The position numbers and the translations under genes were made by a program. Source: an uncultured Planctomycetota bacterium (lineage in GTDB: Bacteria; Planctomycetota; UBA1135; GCA-002686595). From it: 64,000 bases of DNA. The notes under the pieces were generated by a model. That model was not told the origin of the DNA and made no database searches. It worked only from the letters and a program-made list of their open reading frames with translations. The number at the start of each line of letters is the position of its first letter. The first letter of the stretch is position 1. The stretch is from NCBI GenBank assembly GCA_903928115.1, contig CAIYPP010000013.1:1-64000 (forward strand), given 5' to 3'. Below, in pieces: positions 35,275-44,408 of the stretch.

Positions 35275-37842
35275 ATGCGCTTGCGCTTCCTCTTCTTGCC
35301 GGCCTTCGCCCTCTCCTTTGCCCCCGCGTGCCGGACCTCCGAGACCAAGCTCGCGCCCGCGCCGAGCGAAGCGGCTCCGGCCGTGGTCGCCGCCCAGCCC
35401 GAGCCCGCCGCCGTCGCCGCTCAGGACGAGCGCGCCGAGATCGAGCTGCGCCGCGACCGCGCGCAGTTCCTCGCCGCCGAATACCTGAAGGTCGGCGACA
35501 TGAAGCGCGACGAAGGCGACATCTCGGGCGCGCTCGCCCAGTACGCCAACGCCCTCGAAGTCGACCCCTCCAGCGTCGCCGCCCGCGAGCGCCTCGGCCG
35601 CATGAAGGCCCTGCTCGGCGACAAGTACATGGACATGTGCGAGCAGTTCCTCGACGCCAAGGAGCGCCAGATCGTCCAGCGCGCCCAGGCCCAGATGGCT
35701 GCGGAAGAAGCCGTCAAGCGCGCGGAATCCGCGATGGCCCAAGGCCAGTACGAGGCCGCCGTCGGCGCCTTCCGCGAAGCCCAGTCGATCCTGACGTGGC
35801 ACCCGCTGATCGCGCAGAACTCCCTCGACCAGCGCATCATCGACGGTCGCATCAACGACGCCCTCGATCAGCTCGCTGCTTCGCGCACCGCCGAGGCCGA
35901 GGCCAAGAAGGCCGCCGCCGCCGCCGAGGCCGCGCGCAAGGAAGAGGACGTCCGCAACTACCGCGCGAACAAGCTGCGCACGATGTTCGAGGACGCCAAC
36001 ACGGCGTTCATGGCGGACCAGTACTCGCAGGCCGAGGCCCTGTGCGAGCAGATCCTCCTCGAAGACCCCAAGAACAGCGCCGCGACCCAGCTGCGCGACG
36101 CGGCCGCCAACGCGCGCCACAACAAGACCGAGCGCGACACCCTGCAGCGCTACCGCGAGCAGTGGGTCCGCACCTTCGAGGAAGTCGACACCATGGACGT
36201 GCCGCAGAGCACGCCGCTCGTGTTCGACGACCTGCGCCGCTGGGCCGAGGTCAACCGCCGCCAGCCGCTGGAGTTCACCGCCAAGGCCGAGTCGACGAGC
36301 GCCGACAGCGCCGCGGTGCTCGAGCGTCTCGACTCGGTGCGCTTCGCCCCGCGCTTCCGCACCTCCGATGGCGAGGGCGTGCCCCTCTCCGAGGTCGCGA
36401 GCTTCCTCCAGAACCTCACCGGCGTGAACTTCATGGTCTCCGCCAAGGTTCTCGAAGAGCTCGACGAAGAGGCCCAGCAGGTCGACATGGACCTGCCCGA
36501 GCGCAGCGTCCGCAACGTCCTCGCGATCATCGTCGAGACCCACGAAAACCTGCGCTGGAAGGTGCAGGACGGCGTGGTGAAGTTCGTCACGAAGGAAGAG
36601 ACCTTCGGCGGACAGATCCTCAAGATGTACGAGGTCCGCGACATCATCCACCCCGTGCCGTCGTTCCCCGGCCGCGAGATCAACATCGCTCCGTCGGGCG
36701 GCCTCGAGCAGCCGGAGGAAGAAGTCGAAGAGCGCGAGGGCCTCGTGGTCACCTCCGACGCCCTCGAAGCCCTCGTGCGCGACAACGTGGCCCCGGAGAG
36801 CTGGAACGAAGACCCGCTGAACTCGGTGCGCATCACCGAGGCCGGCACGATGGTCGTCAACCAGACGCCGGAGGTTCAGGAGCAGGTCAAGAAGCTCCTC
36901 GACGACCTGCGCGAAGCCACCGGCATCATGGTCGACATCCAAGCGCGCTTCCTGCGCGTCGAGGACAACTTCCTCGAGGACATCGGCATCGACTTCCGCG
37001 GCCTCGGCCAGCCCGGCCTCGGCACCAACACGTTCATCAACGACTTCGGTGACGCCTCGACGCAGGCCGACCTCGGCAAGGAGATCGGTCAGGGCAACGA
37101 CCTCGGCGCCTTCTACGACGACGGTCAGGACGGCGACCTCCGCACGCGCGTCGAAAACCTCTACGACGTGAGCCTCGGCAACGCCGATGTGCTGCAGGCG
37201 ACGGGCGGTCTGTCGTTCTCGTGGACCTACCTGAACGACCTGCAGATGCAGATGGTCCTGCGCGCGGTCTCCAAGTCGGAGCGCCGCGAGATCGTGACCA
37301 ACCCCAAGCTGCTCGTCTTCAACACGGCCCGCGCGAACATCTCGGTGATGAACCAAGTGGCCTACGTGCAGGACTTCGACGTCGAGATCGCGCAGGCGGC
37401 CTCGATCGCCGACCCGATCATCGAGACCGTGCAGGACGGCGTCGTGCTCGACGTGCGCCCGGTCGTCTCGGCGGACCGCCGCTTCATCATGATGGAGCTG
37501 CGCCCGACGGTCGCGACGCTCAAGCGCCCGATCCGCGAAGTGGCGACGACCCTCGGCAGCCAGAACGCGGTGACGATCCAGCTGCCGGAGATCGACATCC
37601 AGCGCGTCCGCACCACCGTGCCGATGCCCGATGGCGGAACCGTCATGCTCGGCGGCCTCAAGGTCAGCGAGAAGCAGGACCTGCGCTCGGGCATCCCGGT
37701 CATCAACAAGATCCCGCTCGTGCGCTTCCTGTTCGACCGCCAAGGCAACTACGCGGCGAACCAGAAGCTCCTGATCCTCGTCACGGCGAACATCGTGATC
37801 CCTGAGGAACTCGAGCCGCTGCCGTCGCAGCTCGGCGAGTGA
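35275..37842 (+). CDS. Secretin-family lipoprotein with TPR N-terminus (paralogue 1)
   Basis: Encodes 855 aa from the ATG at 35275. The signal (MRLRFLFLPAFALSFAPAC) suggests a lipoprotein with Cys19. Residues about 50-330 are helical, with TPR-like units and an Ala/Glu/Lys-rich coiled stretch (AEAEAKKAAAAAEAARKEE). A secretin N/STN-like domain lies near 360-450 (VPLSEVASFLQNLTGVNFMVS, VRNVLAIIVET). The C-terminal secretin core has VMNQVAYVQDFDVEI, VQDGVVLDVRPVV, VPMPDGGTVMLGG and INKIPLVRFLFD, then LLILVTANIVIPEE. Secretins form large outer-membrane gated rings. No pilus or type II secretion ATPase genes are nearby. It heads a cluster with TolQR-type motor genes. Confidence 0.88.
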   Translation: MRLRFLFLPAFALSFAPACRTSETKLAPAPSEAAPAVVAAQPEPAAVAAQDERAEIELRRDRAQFLAAEYLKVGDMKRDEGDISGALAQYANALEVDPSSVAARERLGRMKALLGDKYMDMCEQFLDAKERQIVQRAQAQMAAEEAVKRAESAMAQGQYEAAVGAFREAQSILTWHPLIAQNSLDQRIIDGRINDALDQLAASRTAEAEAKKAAAAAEAARKEEDVRNYRANKLRTMFEDANTAFMADQYSQAEALCEQILLEDPKNSAATQLRDAAANARHNKTERDTLQRYREQWVRTFEEVDTMDVPQSTPLVFDDLRRWAEVNRRQPLEFTAKAESTSADSAAVLERLDSVRFAPRFRTSDGEGVPLSEVASFLQNLTGVNFMVSAKVLEELDEEAQQVDMDLPERSVRNVLAIIVETHENLRWKVQDGVVKFVTKEETFGGQILKMYEVRDIIHPVPSFPGREINIAPSGGLEQPEEEVEEREGLVVTSDALEALVRDNVAPESWNEDPLNSVRITEAGTMVVNQTPEVQEQVKKLLDDLREATGIMVDIQARFLRVEDNFLEDIGIDFRGLGQPGLGTNTFINDFGDASTQADLGKEIGQGNDLGAFYDDGQDGDLRTRVENLYDVSLGNADVLQATGGLSFSWTYLNDLQMQMVLRAVSKSERREIVTNPKLLVFNTARANISVMNQVAYVQDFDVEIAQAASIADPIIETVQDGVVLDVRPVVSADRRFIMMELRPTVATLKRPIREVATTLGSQNAVTIQLPEIDIQRVRTTVPMPDGGTVMLGGLKVSEKQDLRSGIPVINKIPLVRFLFDRQGNYAANQKLLILVTANIVIPEELEPLPSQLGE

Positions 37843-37848
37843 GTGCCA

Positions 37849-37866
37849 CGGGGTGAGCTCACCCCG
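37849..37866. promoter_or_regulatory. Perfect 18-base palindrome (CGGGGTGAGCTCACCCCG)
   Basis: It begins 7 bases after the secretin stop codon. It could be a protein-binding site or the first of two tandem terminator hairpins. The lack of a following T-run makes it a poor terminator by itself. Confidence 0.5.
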
Positions 37867-37879
37867 CCCGCCCCACCTT

Positions 37880-37923
37880 CCCGCGGGCCCGTCGCGATCG
37901 TCGCGGCGGGCCCGCGGGTATTT
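37880..37923 (+). terminator. Terminator hairpin after secretin 1
   Basis: The arms CCCGCGGGCCCG (37880-37891) and CGGGCCCGCGGG (37907-37918) pair perfectly over 12 bases, with a further partly paired loop. TATTTC follows. The T-run is short, but the stem is very stable. Confidence 0.7.
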
Positions 37924-38103
37924 CAGGGCCGCGATACTGCCGGGCCTCAGCGAGTGTTTTCCGCGCATTTTTCGCGCCGCTGGCCGCTTCCTCCGGCGGA
38001 GGAGTTTCGTAACATCCGCCCCCCCACGTCGCTCCGCGCACGCCCCCAGCGGACGCGAGGCGACGACGGTCGGCCTCCTCCCTCCCGCGCGGAGTCGAGG
38101 GGT

Positions 38104-38130
38104 CTGACCCGAGCAGAAACTGCGTAGCCT
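38104..38130 (+). promoter_or_regulatory. Possible promoter of the TPR/ExbBD unit
   Basis: CTGACC (38104-38109) and TAGCCT (38125-38130) are separated by 15 bases, shorter than the 17-base optimum. The -10-like box matches the TAG-type boxes elsewhere in the window. The ATG lies 146 bases downstream. Confidence 0.35.
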
Positions 38131-38276
38131 GCCCCCGGGCTGTGCGGTACTCGTGCGCAAGGTGCAGTCTGTCCGCGGCGCGTCCGCGAGCCACGGCGAC
38201 ACCCAAAGTGGCGCGAGCTCCGCGACGTCCCGGTGCGCAGCGCTCGAGCCCGACCCCACCCCAGCTGATCCCGCCC

Positions 38277-41171
38277 ATGCGTCGTTCCCTGTCGTTCGGA
38301 CTGGTCTTCGCTTTTTCCACGGCCACGCTCTTCGGGCAGAAGAGCGAAGCCGAGCAGCGCGCGGACATCGCCTTCGCCAAGGGCCTTGCCGAGCTCGGCT
38401 TCATCGACCTCTCGGAGAAGGTCCTGCGCTCGGTCGAGTCGGGTGGCATCTCCGCGAAGCTCGGTGAGGAAGTGGCGCTGCTCCGCTGCGACGCGCTGTA
38501 CGACGCGGCCAAGGCGGACCAGACCAAGCGCGAGGAACTGCTCAAGAAGGCGGTCGACGCGTACCAAGCCTTCCTCGACAAGTACAAGGCCTTCGGCGAT
38601 GCAGAGATCGTCGCGCGCGCGCAGGCGCGCACGGTGGAAGTCGACAGCGTCTACGCGCGCGTCCTCTCGAGTTCGCTCGCCGACATGGTCGGCGAAGAAC
38701 TGACCGCCAAGAAGAACGCGATGCGCACCTTCCTCGAAGGCGCCGTCGGCCGCGTCAACGACCTGATCCGCGAACAAGAGGAGTTGCTCAAGGAGAGCGA
38801 AGGGAACTCCGCGGCCGAGCGTCGGCTCTTCGAACTCCTGATCAACGGGGCCGACCTCAACCTGCAGCTCGCACAGGTTCAGGACGTCGCGACCTCCTTC
38901 TCGCTCGCCGAGAAGATGTACACCAAGCTCAGCGACACCGCCGGCGAGGGCACGCCTTGGAGCCTGCGCGCCTACATCGGCATCGGCGACGTCTACGCCG
39001 CACAGGCCGCGCGCGAGGATGACTTCAAGTCGGCTGCGAAGCTCTACCAAGAAGCCGCGAGCTTCTACGAGTTCGCCGTCAACTTCTCGATTCCGCGCGA
39101 CCTCGCCGCATGGAAAGAGGCCTCGGCTCAGATGCAGCAGCCGGAGAAGCAGAGCCGCTTCCTCTTCCTGCAGCTCGGCACGCCGGGACTGGTCAAGGCG
39201 AGCATCGCCTCGGGCGACACCGAAGAGGCTCTCGCGTGGGCGCTGCACTTCGTCAACACGTGGAAGCGTGAAGGTCTCGAGCTCACGCCGCCGCAGGGCT
39301 ACCTCGCGCTGCTCGATGTGACGCAGGCACTCGTCACCTCGGGTGGATTCCTCGGCGGCAACCCGGCCGCGGGCGACCTGCGCTGGTTCGAGAGCCAAGA
39401 GGCGCTCACCGCCGCGGGCCTGCCGAAGAAGAGCCAGCGCAGCGCGCTCGACTTCGCGCTCTCGCTCGCGCAGGAAGTTTCGTCGGAGAACAAGGGCAAC
39501 AACTTGCAGGTCCGCGCCCAGCGCGCGATCGGCGAGATCATCTCCCGCCCCGGCGTGAAGGTCGACCCGAGCGTGCTCATGGACGCCGCCAAGGGCGAGT
39601 TCAACGCGCAGAACTGGGGCGGCTCGATCGACGGCTTCAAGCGCGTGGTCGCGGCCCTCGACGCGCAGGACATGGCGACGCGCCAAGAGCGCATGCCCGA
39701 GGTTCTTTGGCACATCGCGCGCTCCTACCAGCGCATGGATCGCACGCTCGAAGCCGCTGCGGTCTACGAGCACGCGCTCGAGTCGTGGAGCGGCGACCCG
39801 AAGTTCGACACCGAAAGCGCCAAGGGCTTCTACGACTGCGCGCAGCTCCTGAAGCGCACGATCAAGGGCGACAGCGCGATCGACGCGCTCGCCGTCCGCG
39901 CCGACGCCGCGCTCAAGCGCGCCGCGAGCGGCACCGGCCAAGGCGAGGACATCAAGTTCCGCGACGCGGAGAAGCTCTTCGCCGACGGCGAGTTCGACAA
40001 GGCGCGCGGCGCCTACGCGGGCGTCGGCTCGGGTGCGGAGAATTACGAGAAGGCTAAGGTCAACGCGGGCGTGTGCGACTTCAAGCTGAAGCGCTACCCC
40101 GAGGCGATCGCGGCCTTCGAAGGCTACCTCAATACGTATCTGAAGAGCGCCGACTCGGCGACCAACGACGCGCGCCGCCTCGCGCGCCGCAAGGAAGCGA
40201 CCGCCAACGCGCGTTTCTACTGGGGCCTGTCGGAGTTCGAGCTCGCGCTCGCCGGCAAGGGCGAGTGGCAAAAGGTCGTCAACGTGCTCGGCACGTTCCA
40301 GAACGACTTCCCCGAGCAAAACCAGCTCGCGCCCGCGGCCATGTACCGCGTGCTGATCTCCTACGGCCGCCTCAACCAGCAGGACAAGGTCAAGTCGCTG
40401 CTCGGCCTGATGCTGACGAGCTTCCCCGACAACAAGTGGACCGGCCTCGGGGCATCGGAGTCCTACAAGATGCTCAAGACGGCCTTCGACGCGGAGAAGG
40501 ACAGCGCGAAGAAGGCGCTCCTCGAGCGCGAGATGGCCGAGAACCTGCAGGTGCTGAACCGCACGAGCTCGAAGCCGAACTTCGACAACATGCGCGCCGA
40601 GTCGCGCCACTGGATGAACCTCTCCGAGTGGTCGTCCGCCGAGGACCTGCTCAAGCGCATGCAGGCGCAGTTCAGCGCCGACGCGAGCCGCGAAGAGGAC
40701 ATGAAGAAGCGCGTGCTGCCCGACCTCGGCGAGGCCCAGCTGCGTCAGAAGAAGGTCGCCGACGCGTTCGCGACGCTCAAGCCGCTCGTCTCGGACGAGA
40801 AGGTCCGCGCCGCCAAGGGCACGGCCTTCGACTTCGCGCAGGCCGCTGCGGGCTGGCTCGAAGTCCAGGGCAGCAAGGTGATCGAGAACGCCGGCGCCGC
40901 GACGACCGCCGCCGACTTCGAGCTCGCGGTCAAGGCCATCAACCAGCTCACCGACGCCTCCGAGAAGTGGGCGGCGGAGTGGTACGGCTTCAAGAGCCAG
41001 CAGATCTACACGTACCTCCGCTTCGCGGCGGTCGACGGCAAGCGCATGGACACCGCACGCTCGCTGATGGGCCCGATGGTCACCCAGCTCGGCGGGACCC
41101 AGTTCAAGGCCGACGGCATGGCCGAGGACAACCGGCAGCGCTACCTCTGGCTGGCGCAGAAGGTGAAGTGA
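38277..41171 (+). CDS. Large exported TPR/helical-repeat protein
   Basis: Encodes 964 aa from the ATG at 38277. A signal peptide (MRRSLSFGLVFAFSTATLFG) precedes an almost wholly helical protein with many TPR-like repeats. Examples are ADIAFAKGLAELGFIDLSEKVLRS, EVLWHIARSYQRMDRTLEAAAVYEHALESW and NAGVCDFKLKRYPEAIAAFEGYLNTYL. It is probably a periplasmic scaffold. It sits between a secretin gene and the motor genes and is followed after 72 bases by another exported TPR-type gene, so I infer that it links the outer-membrane channel with the inner-membrane motor. It has no enzymatic motif. Confidence 0.85.
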   Translation: MRRSLSFGLVFAFSTATLFGQKSEAEQRADIAFAKGLAELGFIDLSEKVLRSVESGGISAKLGEEVALLRCDALYDAAKADQTKREELLKKAVDAYQAFLDKYKAFGDAEIVARAQARTVEVDSVYARVLSSSLADMVGEELTAKKNAMRTFLEGAVGRVNDLIREQEELLKESEGNSAAERRLFELLINGADLNLQLAQVQDVATSFSLAEKMYTKLSDTAGEGTPWSLRAYIGIGDVYAAQAAREDDFKSAAKLYQEAASFYEFAVNFSIPRDLAAWKEASAQMQQPEKQSRFLFLQLGTPGLVKASIASGDTEEALAWALHFVNTWKREGLELTPPQGYLALLDVTQALVTSGGFLGGNPAAGDLRWFESQEALTAAGLPKKSQRSALDFALSLAQEVSSENKGNNLQVRAQRAIGEIISRPGVKVDPSVLMDAAKGEFNAQNWGGSIDGFKRVVAALDAQDMATRQERMPEVLWHIARSYQRMDRTLEAAAVYEHALESWSGDPKFDTESAKGFYDCAQLLKRTIKGDSAIDALAVRADAALKRAASGTGQGEDIKFRDAEKLFADGEFDKARGAYAGVGSGAENYEKAKVNAGVCDFKLKRYPEAIAAFEGYLNTYLKSADSATNDARRLARRKEATANARFYWGLSEFELALAGKGEWQKVVNVLGTFQNDFPEQNQLAPAAMYRVLISYGRLNQQDKVKSLLGLMLTSFPDNKWTGLGASESYKMLKTAFDAEKDSAKKALLEREMAENLQVLNRTSSKPNFDNMRAESRHWMNLSEWSSAEDLLKRMQAQFSADASREEDMKKRVLPDLGEAQLRQKKVADAFATLKPLVSDEKVRAAKGTAFDFAQAAAGWLEVQGSKVIENAGAATTAADFELAVKAINQLTDASEKWAAEWYGFKSQQIYTYLRFAAVDGKRMDTARSLMGPMVTQLGGTQFKADGMAEDNRQRYLWLAQKVK

Positions 41172-41202
41172 GCGAGCGTCCGCTCGTTCGATTGCCTCCC
41201 CG

Positions 41203-41230
41203 TTGTGAGCCCCATCACCCCCGCTAGAAT
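41203..41230 (+). promoter_or_regulatory. Putative promoter (TTGTGA, 16 bases, TAGAAT)
   Basis: TTGTGA (41203-41208) and TAGAAT (41225-41230) have a 16-base spacer. The -10 box ends 13 bases before ATG 41244, so the leader would be only about 6-8 bases. Confidence 0.5.
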
Positions 41231-41243
41231 CCTCGCCTCACCC

Positions 41244-42398
41244 ATGCGCCGCACTGCCGTCCTCCTCGCGCTGTCTCTCCTCGCCTCGCTCCCCACGGCC
41301 GCTGCCCAAGGCGGTGGCCGCCCGGATCAGGTCTACGTGAAGAGCAAGCGCGACGGCTCGGTCAGCGCCGTCACGGGCGTGGTCCAGCGCTACGAGCTCG
41401 GCAAGGTCACCGTCGCCGTCGGCTCGAAGGAAAACAACTACGACGCGCTGCAGGTGCAGAGCGTCCAGTGGGGCGACGTCCCGCCGTCCTTCCGCGAGGG
41501 CCACATCTACGCCGAGCGCGGGGCGTGGACCGACGCCGCGAAGAGCTTCCGAGTCGCCGCCGGCGATGCTGGCGCGCGCGACGTCGTGAAGGCTGCCGCC
41601 AAGCGGCATCTGGTCGAGGCCCTGCTCCGCAGCGGCGGCGAAGACGCCGCTCGCTTCACCGAGGCGGCTAACGAGGCTCAGGCCTACCTCGCGGCCTTCG
41701 CGCAGAACGTCGAGGTGCCCGAGGTGCGCATGCTGCACGCGCGCGCACTGTGGCTCGCGGGCAAGCCCGCCGAGGCCGGCGCCGCGTACCGCGGGCTGTA
41801 CGGCGAGTTCAAGGCGGATGGCTCGGCGGCGGGCTACGATCCGGTGATCTGCCTCGAAGCCGGTGTCCAAGCGGCGCGCGCGCTGCTCGATGGCAAGGAC
41901 ACGCTCGGCGCTCGCGAGATCTACACGACGCTCGAAGGCCAAGCGGGCCCGCTGCTCGTCGCGGCGGCCGAAGGCCCCCAGAAGTCCGCACTGCAAGCCA
42001 TCGTCGACGAGGCGGGGCTCGGTCAGGGCTTCGTGGACCTCGCGGGCGGTCAGGCCAAGCAGGCGCTCAACTTCTTCCAGAGCCGCGTCGGCGCCCTCAA
42101 GCCCGACTCGACGCCGGCCGCGCGCTTCGCGGCTCAGCTCGGGCTCGGCGAGGCCCTGCTCGCCGAGAGCAAGCCGCGCGAGGCCACACTGGCCCTCTCC
42201 AAGGTCGTCGGGCTCGAGTGCGGCGACCGCGACCGCGCGCTGCGTGCCACGGTCAAGCTGGCCGAGGCCTACTCGAAGCTGCCCGATCCCGACGCGCGCC
42301 AGCAGGCCTGCTCCCGAGTCAAGGAAGTGCTCCAGAAGGGCGCGGACGCCCCCGCGGCCCTCCGCGCTCGCCAACTCGCCAAGGACTTGGGCTGCTAG
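41244..42398 (+). CDS. Exported TPR-like protein of the secretin/motor cluster
   Basis: Encodes 384 aa from the ATG at 41244. The signal peptide is MRRTAVLLALSLLASLPTAA. A short beta segment (DQVYVKSKRDGSVSAVTGVV, then KVTVAVGSKENNYDALQV) resembles the small beta domain that precedes helical repeats in some envelope proteins. The rest is helical with TPR-type periodicity (ARALWLAGKPAEAGAAYRGLY, LGLGEALLAESKPREATLAL). It lies directly upstream of exbB and probably belongs to the same complex. Confidence 0.82.
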   Translation: MRRTAVLLALSLLASLPTAAAQGGGRPDQVYVKSKRDGSVSAVTGVVQRYELGKVTVAVGSKENNYDALQVQSVQWGDVPPSFREGHIYAERGAWTDAAKSFRVAAGDAGARDVVKAAAKRHLVEALLRSGGEDAARFTEAANEAQAYLAAFAQNVEVPEVRMLHARALWLAGKPAEAGAAYRGLYGEFKADGSAAGYDPVICLEAGVQAARALLDGKDTLGAREIYTTLEGQAGPLLVAAAEGPQKSALQAIVDEAGLGQGFVDLAGGQAKQALNFFQSRVGALKPDSTPAARFAAQLGLGEALLAESKPREATLALSKVVGLECGDRDRALRATVKLAEAYSKLPDPDARQQACSRVKEVLQKGADAPAALRARQLAKDLGC

Positions 42399-42502
42399 AC
42401 TCTCGCCCCCTCAGGTCCCCACCTCCGCCAATCCCCCCTTTCGCACATCTCGGTCGACAAGGGTCCCACCTACTTCTCTTCTCTCTCCCCCACCCTCTCT
42501 CT

Positions 42503-42507
42503 AGGAG
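42503..42507 (+). promoter_or_regulatory. Ribosome binding site (AGGAG) of exbB
   Basis: AGGAG lies 10 bases before ATG 42518 and fixes that start. Clear Shine-Dalgarno sequences are rare in this window, so its presence suggests strong expression of the motor genes. Confidence 0.7.
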
Positions 42508-42517
42508 TCCCCGGGTC

Positions 42518-43282
42518 ATGACGTTCCGTTCCGTTCGCTCCCGCGCCGCGGCCTTCGCCCGCCGCGCCCTGCCCGCGCTGGCCGTGATGCTCTTTGCCGC
42601 TCTCCCGCTGCTCGCGCAGGACGGCTCCGAAGGTGCGGCGCCCGCGGCCGCCGAAGACACCTCGCTGTCGCTCTGGAACCTGATCGTGCTCTCGGGCTTC
42701 ATCGGCTGGGTGATCATCTTCCTGTCGATCGTGACCCTCGCCGTCATCATCGAGAACTACGTCACGCTCGCGCGCGAGAAGCTCGCGCCGCCGGAGATCG
42801 TCGACGAGATCCAGAGCCTGTTCGAAGAAGGCCAATTCCAAGAGGCGATGGAGCTCTGCGAGAACGAGCCCAGCTTCTTCACCAAGGTCTGCGCCGCCGG
42901 GATCTCCAAGATCGGCCAGCCTTTCGAGGTCATCCAGACCGCGCTGCAGGAGATGGGTAGCGAGGAGTCGATCCGCCTCAACCAGAAGATCGGCTGGATC
43001 TCGGTGCTCGCCGCCGTGTCCCCGATGCTCGGCCTGTTCGGCACGGTGCAGGGCATGATCGCGTCCTTCCACGTCATCGCGAACACCGCCAACCCGACGC
43101 CGGCCCAGCTCGCGAGCGGTATTTACGTGGCGCTCCTCACGACCTTCGAAGGTCTGATGGTCGCCATCCCCGCGACGGCCGCCTTCGCCTACCTCCGCAA
43201 CCGCCTCGTGCGCAACATCATCGAGGTCGGCGCGATCGTGGAAGACCTGTTCGAGCGCTTCCGCCCGACGAACAACCAGTGA
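42518..43282 (+). CDS. MotA/TolQ/ExbB proton channel family protein
   Basis: Encodes 254 aa. An N-terminal signal-like helix (about 16-33) ends in LAQDGSEG. It is followed by the three membrane helices of ExbB/TolQ proteins: about 52-76 (WNLIVLSGFIGWVIIFLSIV), 145-170 and 190-212. The family core is AAVSPMLGLFGTVQGMIASF and ALLTTFEGLMVAIPATAAFAYLRNRL, including the conserved Thr/Pro/Gly positions. ExbB pentamers with ExbD form a proton-motive-force-driven rotary motor in the inner membrane. Two ExbD genes follow. No tonB or tolA is seen nearby. Confidence 0.93.
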   Translation: MTFRSVRSRAAAFARRALPALAVMLFAALPLLAQDGSEGAAPAAAEDTSLSLWNLIVLSGFIGWVIIFLSIVTLAVIIENYVTLAREKLAPPEIVDEIQSLFEEGQFQEAMELCENEPSFFTKVCAAGISKIGQPFEVIQTALQEMGSEESIRLNQKIGWISVLAAVSPMLGLFGTVQGMIASFHVIANTANPTPAQLASGIYVALLTTFEGLMVAIPATAAFAYLRNRLVRNIIEVGAIVEDLFERFRPTNNQ

Positions 43283-43364
43283 TTTCCCTCCCCGCCGGCG
43301 TCCGGCGATCGACGGCTCCTCGACGGAACCGTAGGTCGTCGGCCCAGCGGGGGTAGAGGCTCCC

Positions 43365-43369
43365 GGAGG
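43365..43369 (+). promoter_or_regulatory. Ribosome binding site (GGAGG) of the first exbD
   Basis: GGAGG lies only 4 bases before ATG 43374, a strong core at slightly short spacing. Confidence 0.6.
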
Positions 43370-43373
43370 CCCT

Positions 43374-43886
43374 ATGAATCTCGCCAAGAGCCAGTCCAAC
43401 GATGAGATCCTGATGGACATGACGCCGATGATCGACGTCACGTTTCAGCTCATCATTTTCTTCATGCTCCTGATGGACATGAGCCAGAAGGACCTCGAGA
43501 CGTTGGTGCTTCCCAAGGCCCTCTCGGCCGTGGAGGACAAGCCCAACCCCCTCGATCCGCGCCCGGTGATCAACATCACCGCCGACGGGCAGATCCTGGT
43601 GAAGCGCGAAGTCTACTACGACCCCAAGCGCGACGACGGCTACAAGAAGCTGAAGGAGTACCTCCTGATGCGGGCCCGCGCGATGCCCAAGGCCCCGGTC
43701 GAGCCGGGTTCGAAGGTGATCGCTCCCGACAAGCCGATCCTCGTGCGCGCCGACCAGTCCACCCCCTTCAAGCACATCCAAAAGGTGATGGAGATCTGCG
43801 GCGTCCAAGACATCAAGATCTGGAAGATCGAGCTCGCCGCCGGTCAGGAAAAGCCCGAAGAGGGCGCTGCCGCAGGAGGCAACTAG
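43374..43886 (+). CDS. ExbD/TolR family protein 1
   Basis: Encodes 170 aa. One N-terminal membrane helix carries the essential Asp of the family in DMTPMIDVTFQLIIFFML (Asp21). A periplasmic ExbD/TolR domain follows (VINITADGQILVKRE, ILVRADQSTPFKHIQKVMEICGVQDIKIWKIEL). It would work with the upstream ExbB as stator or rotor of a proton-driven motor. Its stop is immediately followed by the ATG of a second ExbD gene, so they are co-translated. Confidence 0.92.
   Translation: MNLAKSQSNDEILMDMTPMIDVTFQLIIFFMLLMDMSQKDLETLVLPKALSAVEDKPNPLDPRPVINITADGQILVKREVYYDPKRDDGYKKLKEYLLMRARAMPKAPVEPGSKVIAPDKPILVRADQSTPFKHIQKVMEICGVQDIKIWKIELAAGQEKPEEGAAAGGN
43874..43879 (+). promoter_or_regulatory. Ribosome binding site (AGGAGG) of the second exbD
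   Basis: A perfect AGGAGG lies 7 bases before ATG 43887, inside the last codons of the first exbD. Confidence 0.75.
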
Positions 43887-44408
43887 ATGGCCATCGGAGT
43901 CAGCGACTCGCAAGAGTCCACCGAAATGAAGGGCGACATGACGCCGATGATCGACGTCGTGTTCCAGCTCCTCATTTTCTTCATGCTCACGATCAAGTTC
44001 AAACTGCTCGAGGGCAAGCTCTCGGCCTACCTGCCGAAGGACGTCGGCGTCAACCAGACGCAGGCGGAGCCCAAGGAGAAGGTCGAGATCAAGCTCAAGG
44101 TCGAGCGCGAAGGATCGAAGCTCAAGCCCGATGGCTCCGGCCCGTGGGACGGGGAGGGCGCCTACAAGTACGGCCCCGACCGCGTGATCCGCTTCTCGGT
44201 GGGCCCCAAGAGCAGCCTCGAGCTCAAGGAAATCGTGGCCCGCGTGAAGGAGCTCTACAAGATCGACCCCAAGGGCTCGGTCACGATCGACCCGCTGCCG
44301 GGCACGTGCTACTCGGACGTGATCCGCGTGCTCGATGAGGTGATCCTCATCGGCTACTCGGACGTCTCGTTCATCGGCGACAAGTCGGCGCTGTACGAGA
44401 AGAAGTGA
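43887..44408 (+). CDS. ExbD/TolR family protein 2
   Basis: Encodes 173 aa. DMTPMIDVVFQLLIFFMLT shows the membrane helix with the proton-carrying Asp. The periplasmic part is longer and more charged than in the first copy (EPKEKVEIKLKVEREGSKL, GPKSSLELKEIVARVKELY, SDVIRVLDEVILIGYSDVSFIG). Two unlike ExbD proteins suggest a heterodimer around one ExbB pentamer, as proposed for some Tol/Agl-type motors. A hairpin after the stop probably reduces read-through into the second secretin gene. Confidence 0.92.
   Translation: MAIGVSDSQESTEMKGDMTPMIDVVFQLLIFFMLTIKFKLLEGKLSAYLPKDVGVNQTQAEPKEKVEIKLKVEREGSKLKPDGSGPWDGEGAYKYGPDRVIRFSVGPKSSLELKEIVARVKELYKIDPKGSVTIDPLPGTCYSDVIRVLDEVILIGYSDVSFIGDKSALYEKK

Larger units (their letters stand above)
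37843..38276. other. 434-base intergenic region between secretin 1 and the large TPR gene
   Basis: It contains an 18-base perfect palindrome, a strong terminator hairpin and a weak promoter-like pair, each listed separately. No open frame here has coding character. Confidence 0.6.

Noticed and set aside
33769-38259. Very long open frame (1496 codons) on the minus strand opposite secretin 1
   Set aside because: It is antisense to clear secretin and uracil-DNA glycosylase genes and has repetitive His/Leu/Val/Asp/Arg composition. Stop codons are simply rare in this GC-rich DNA.
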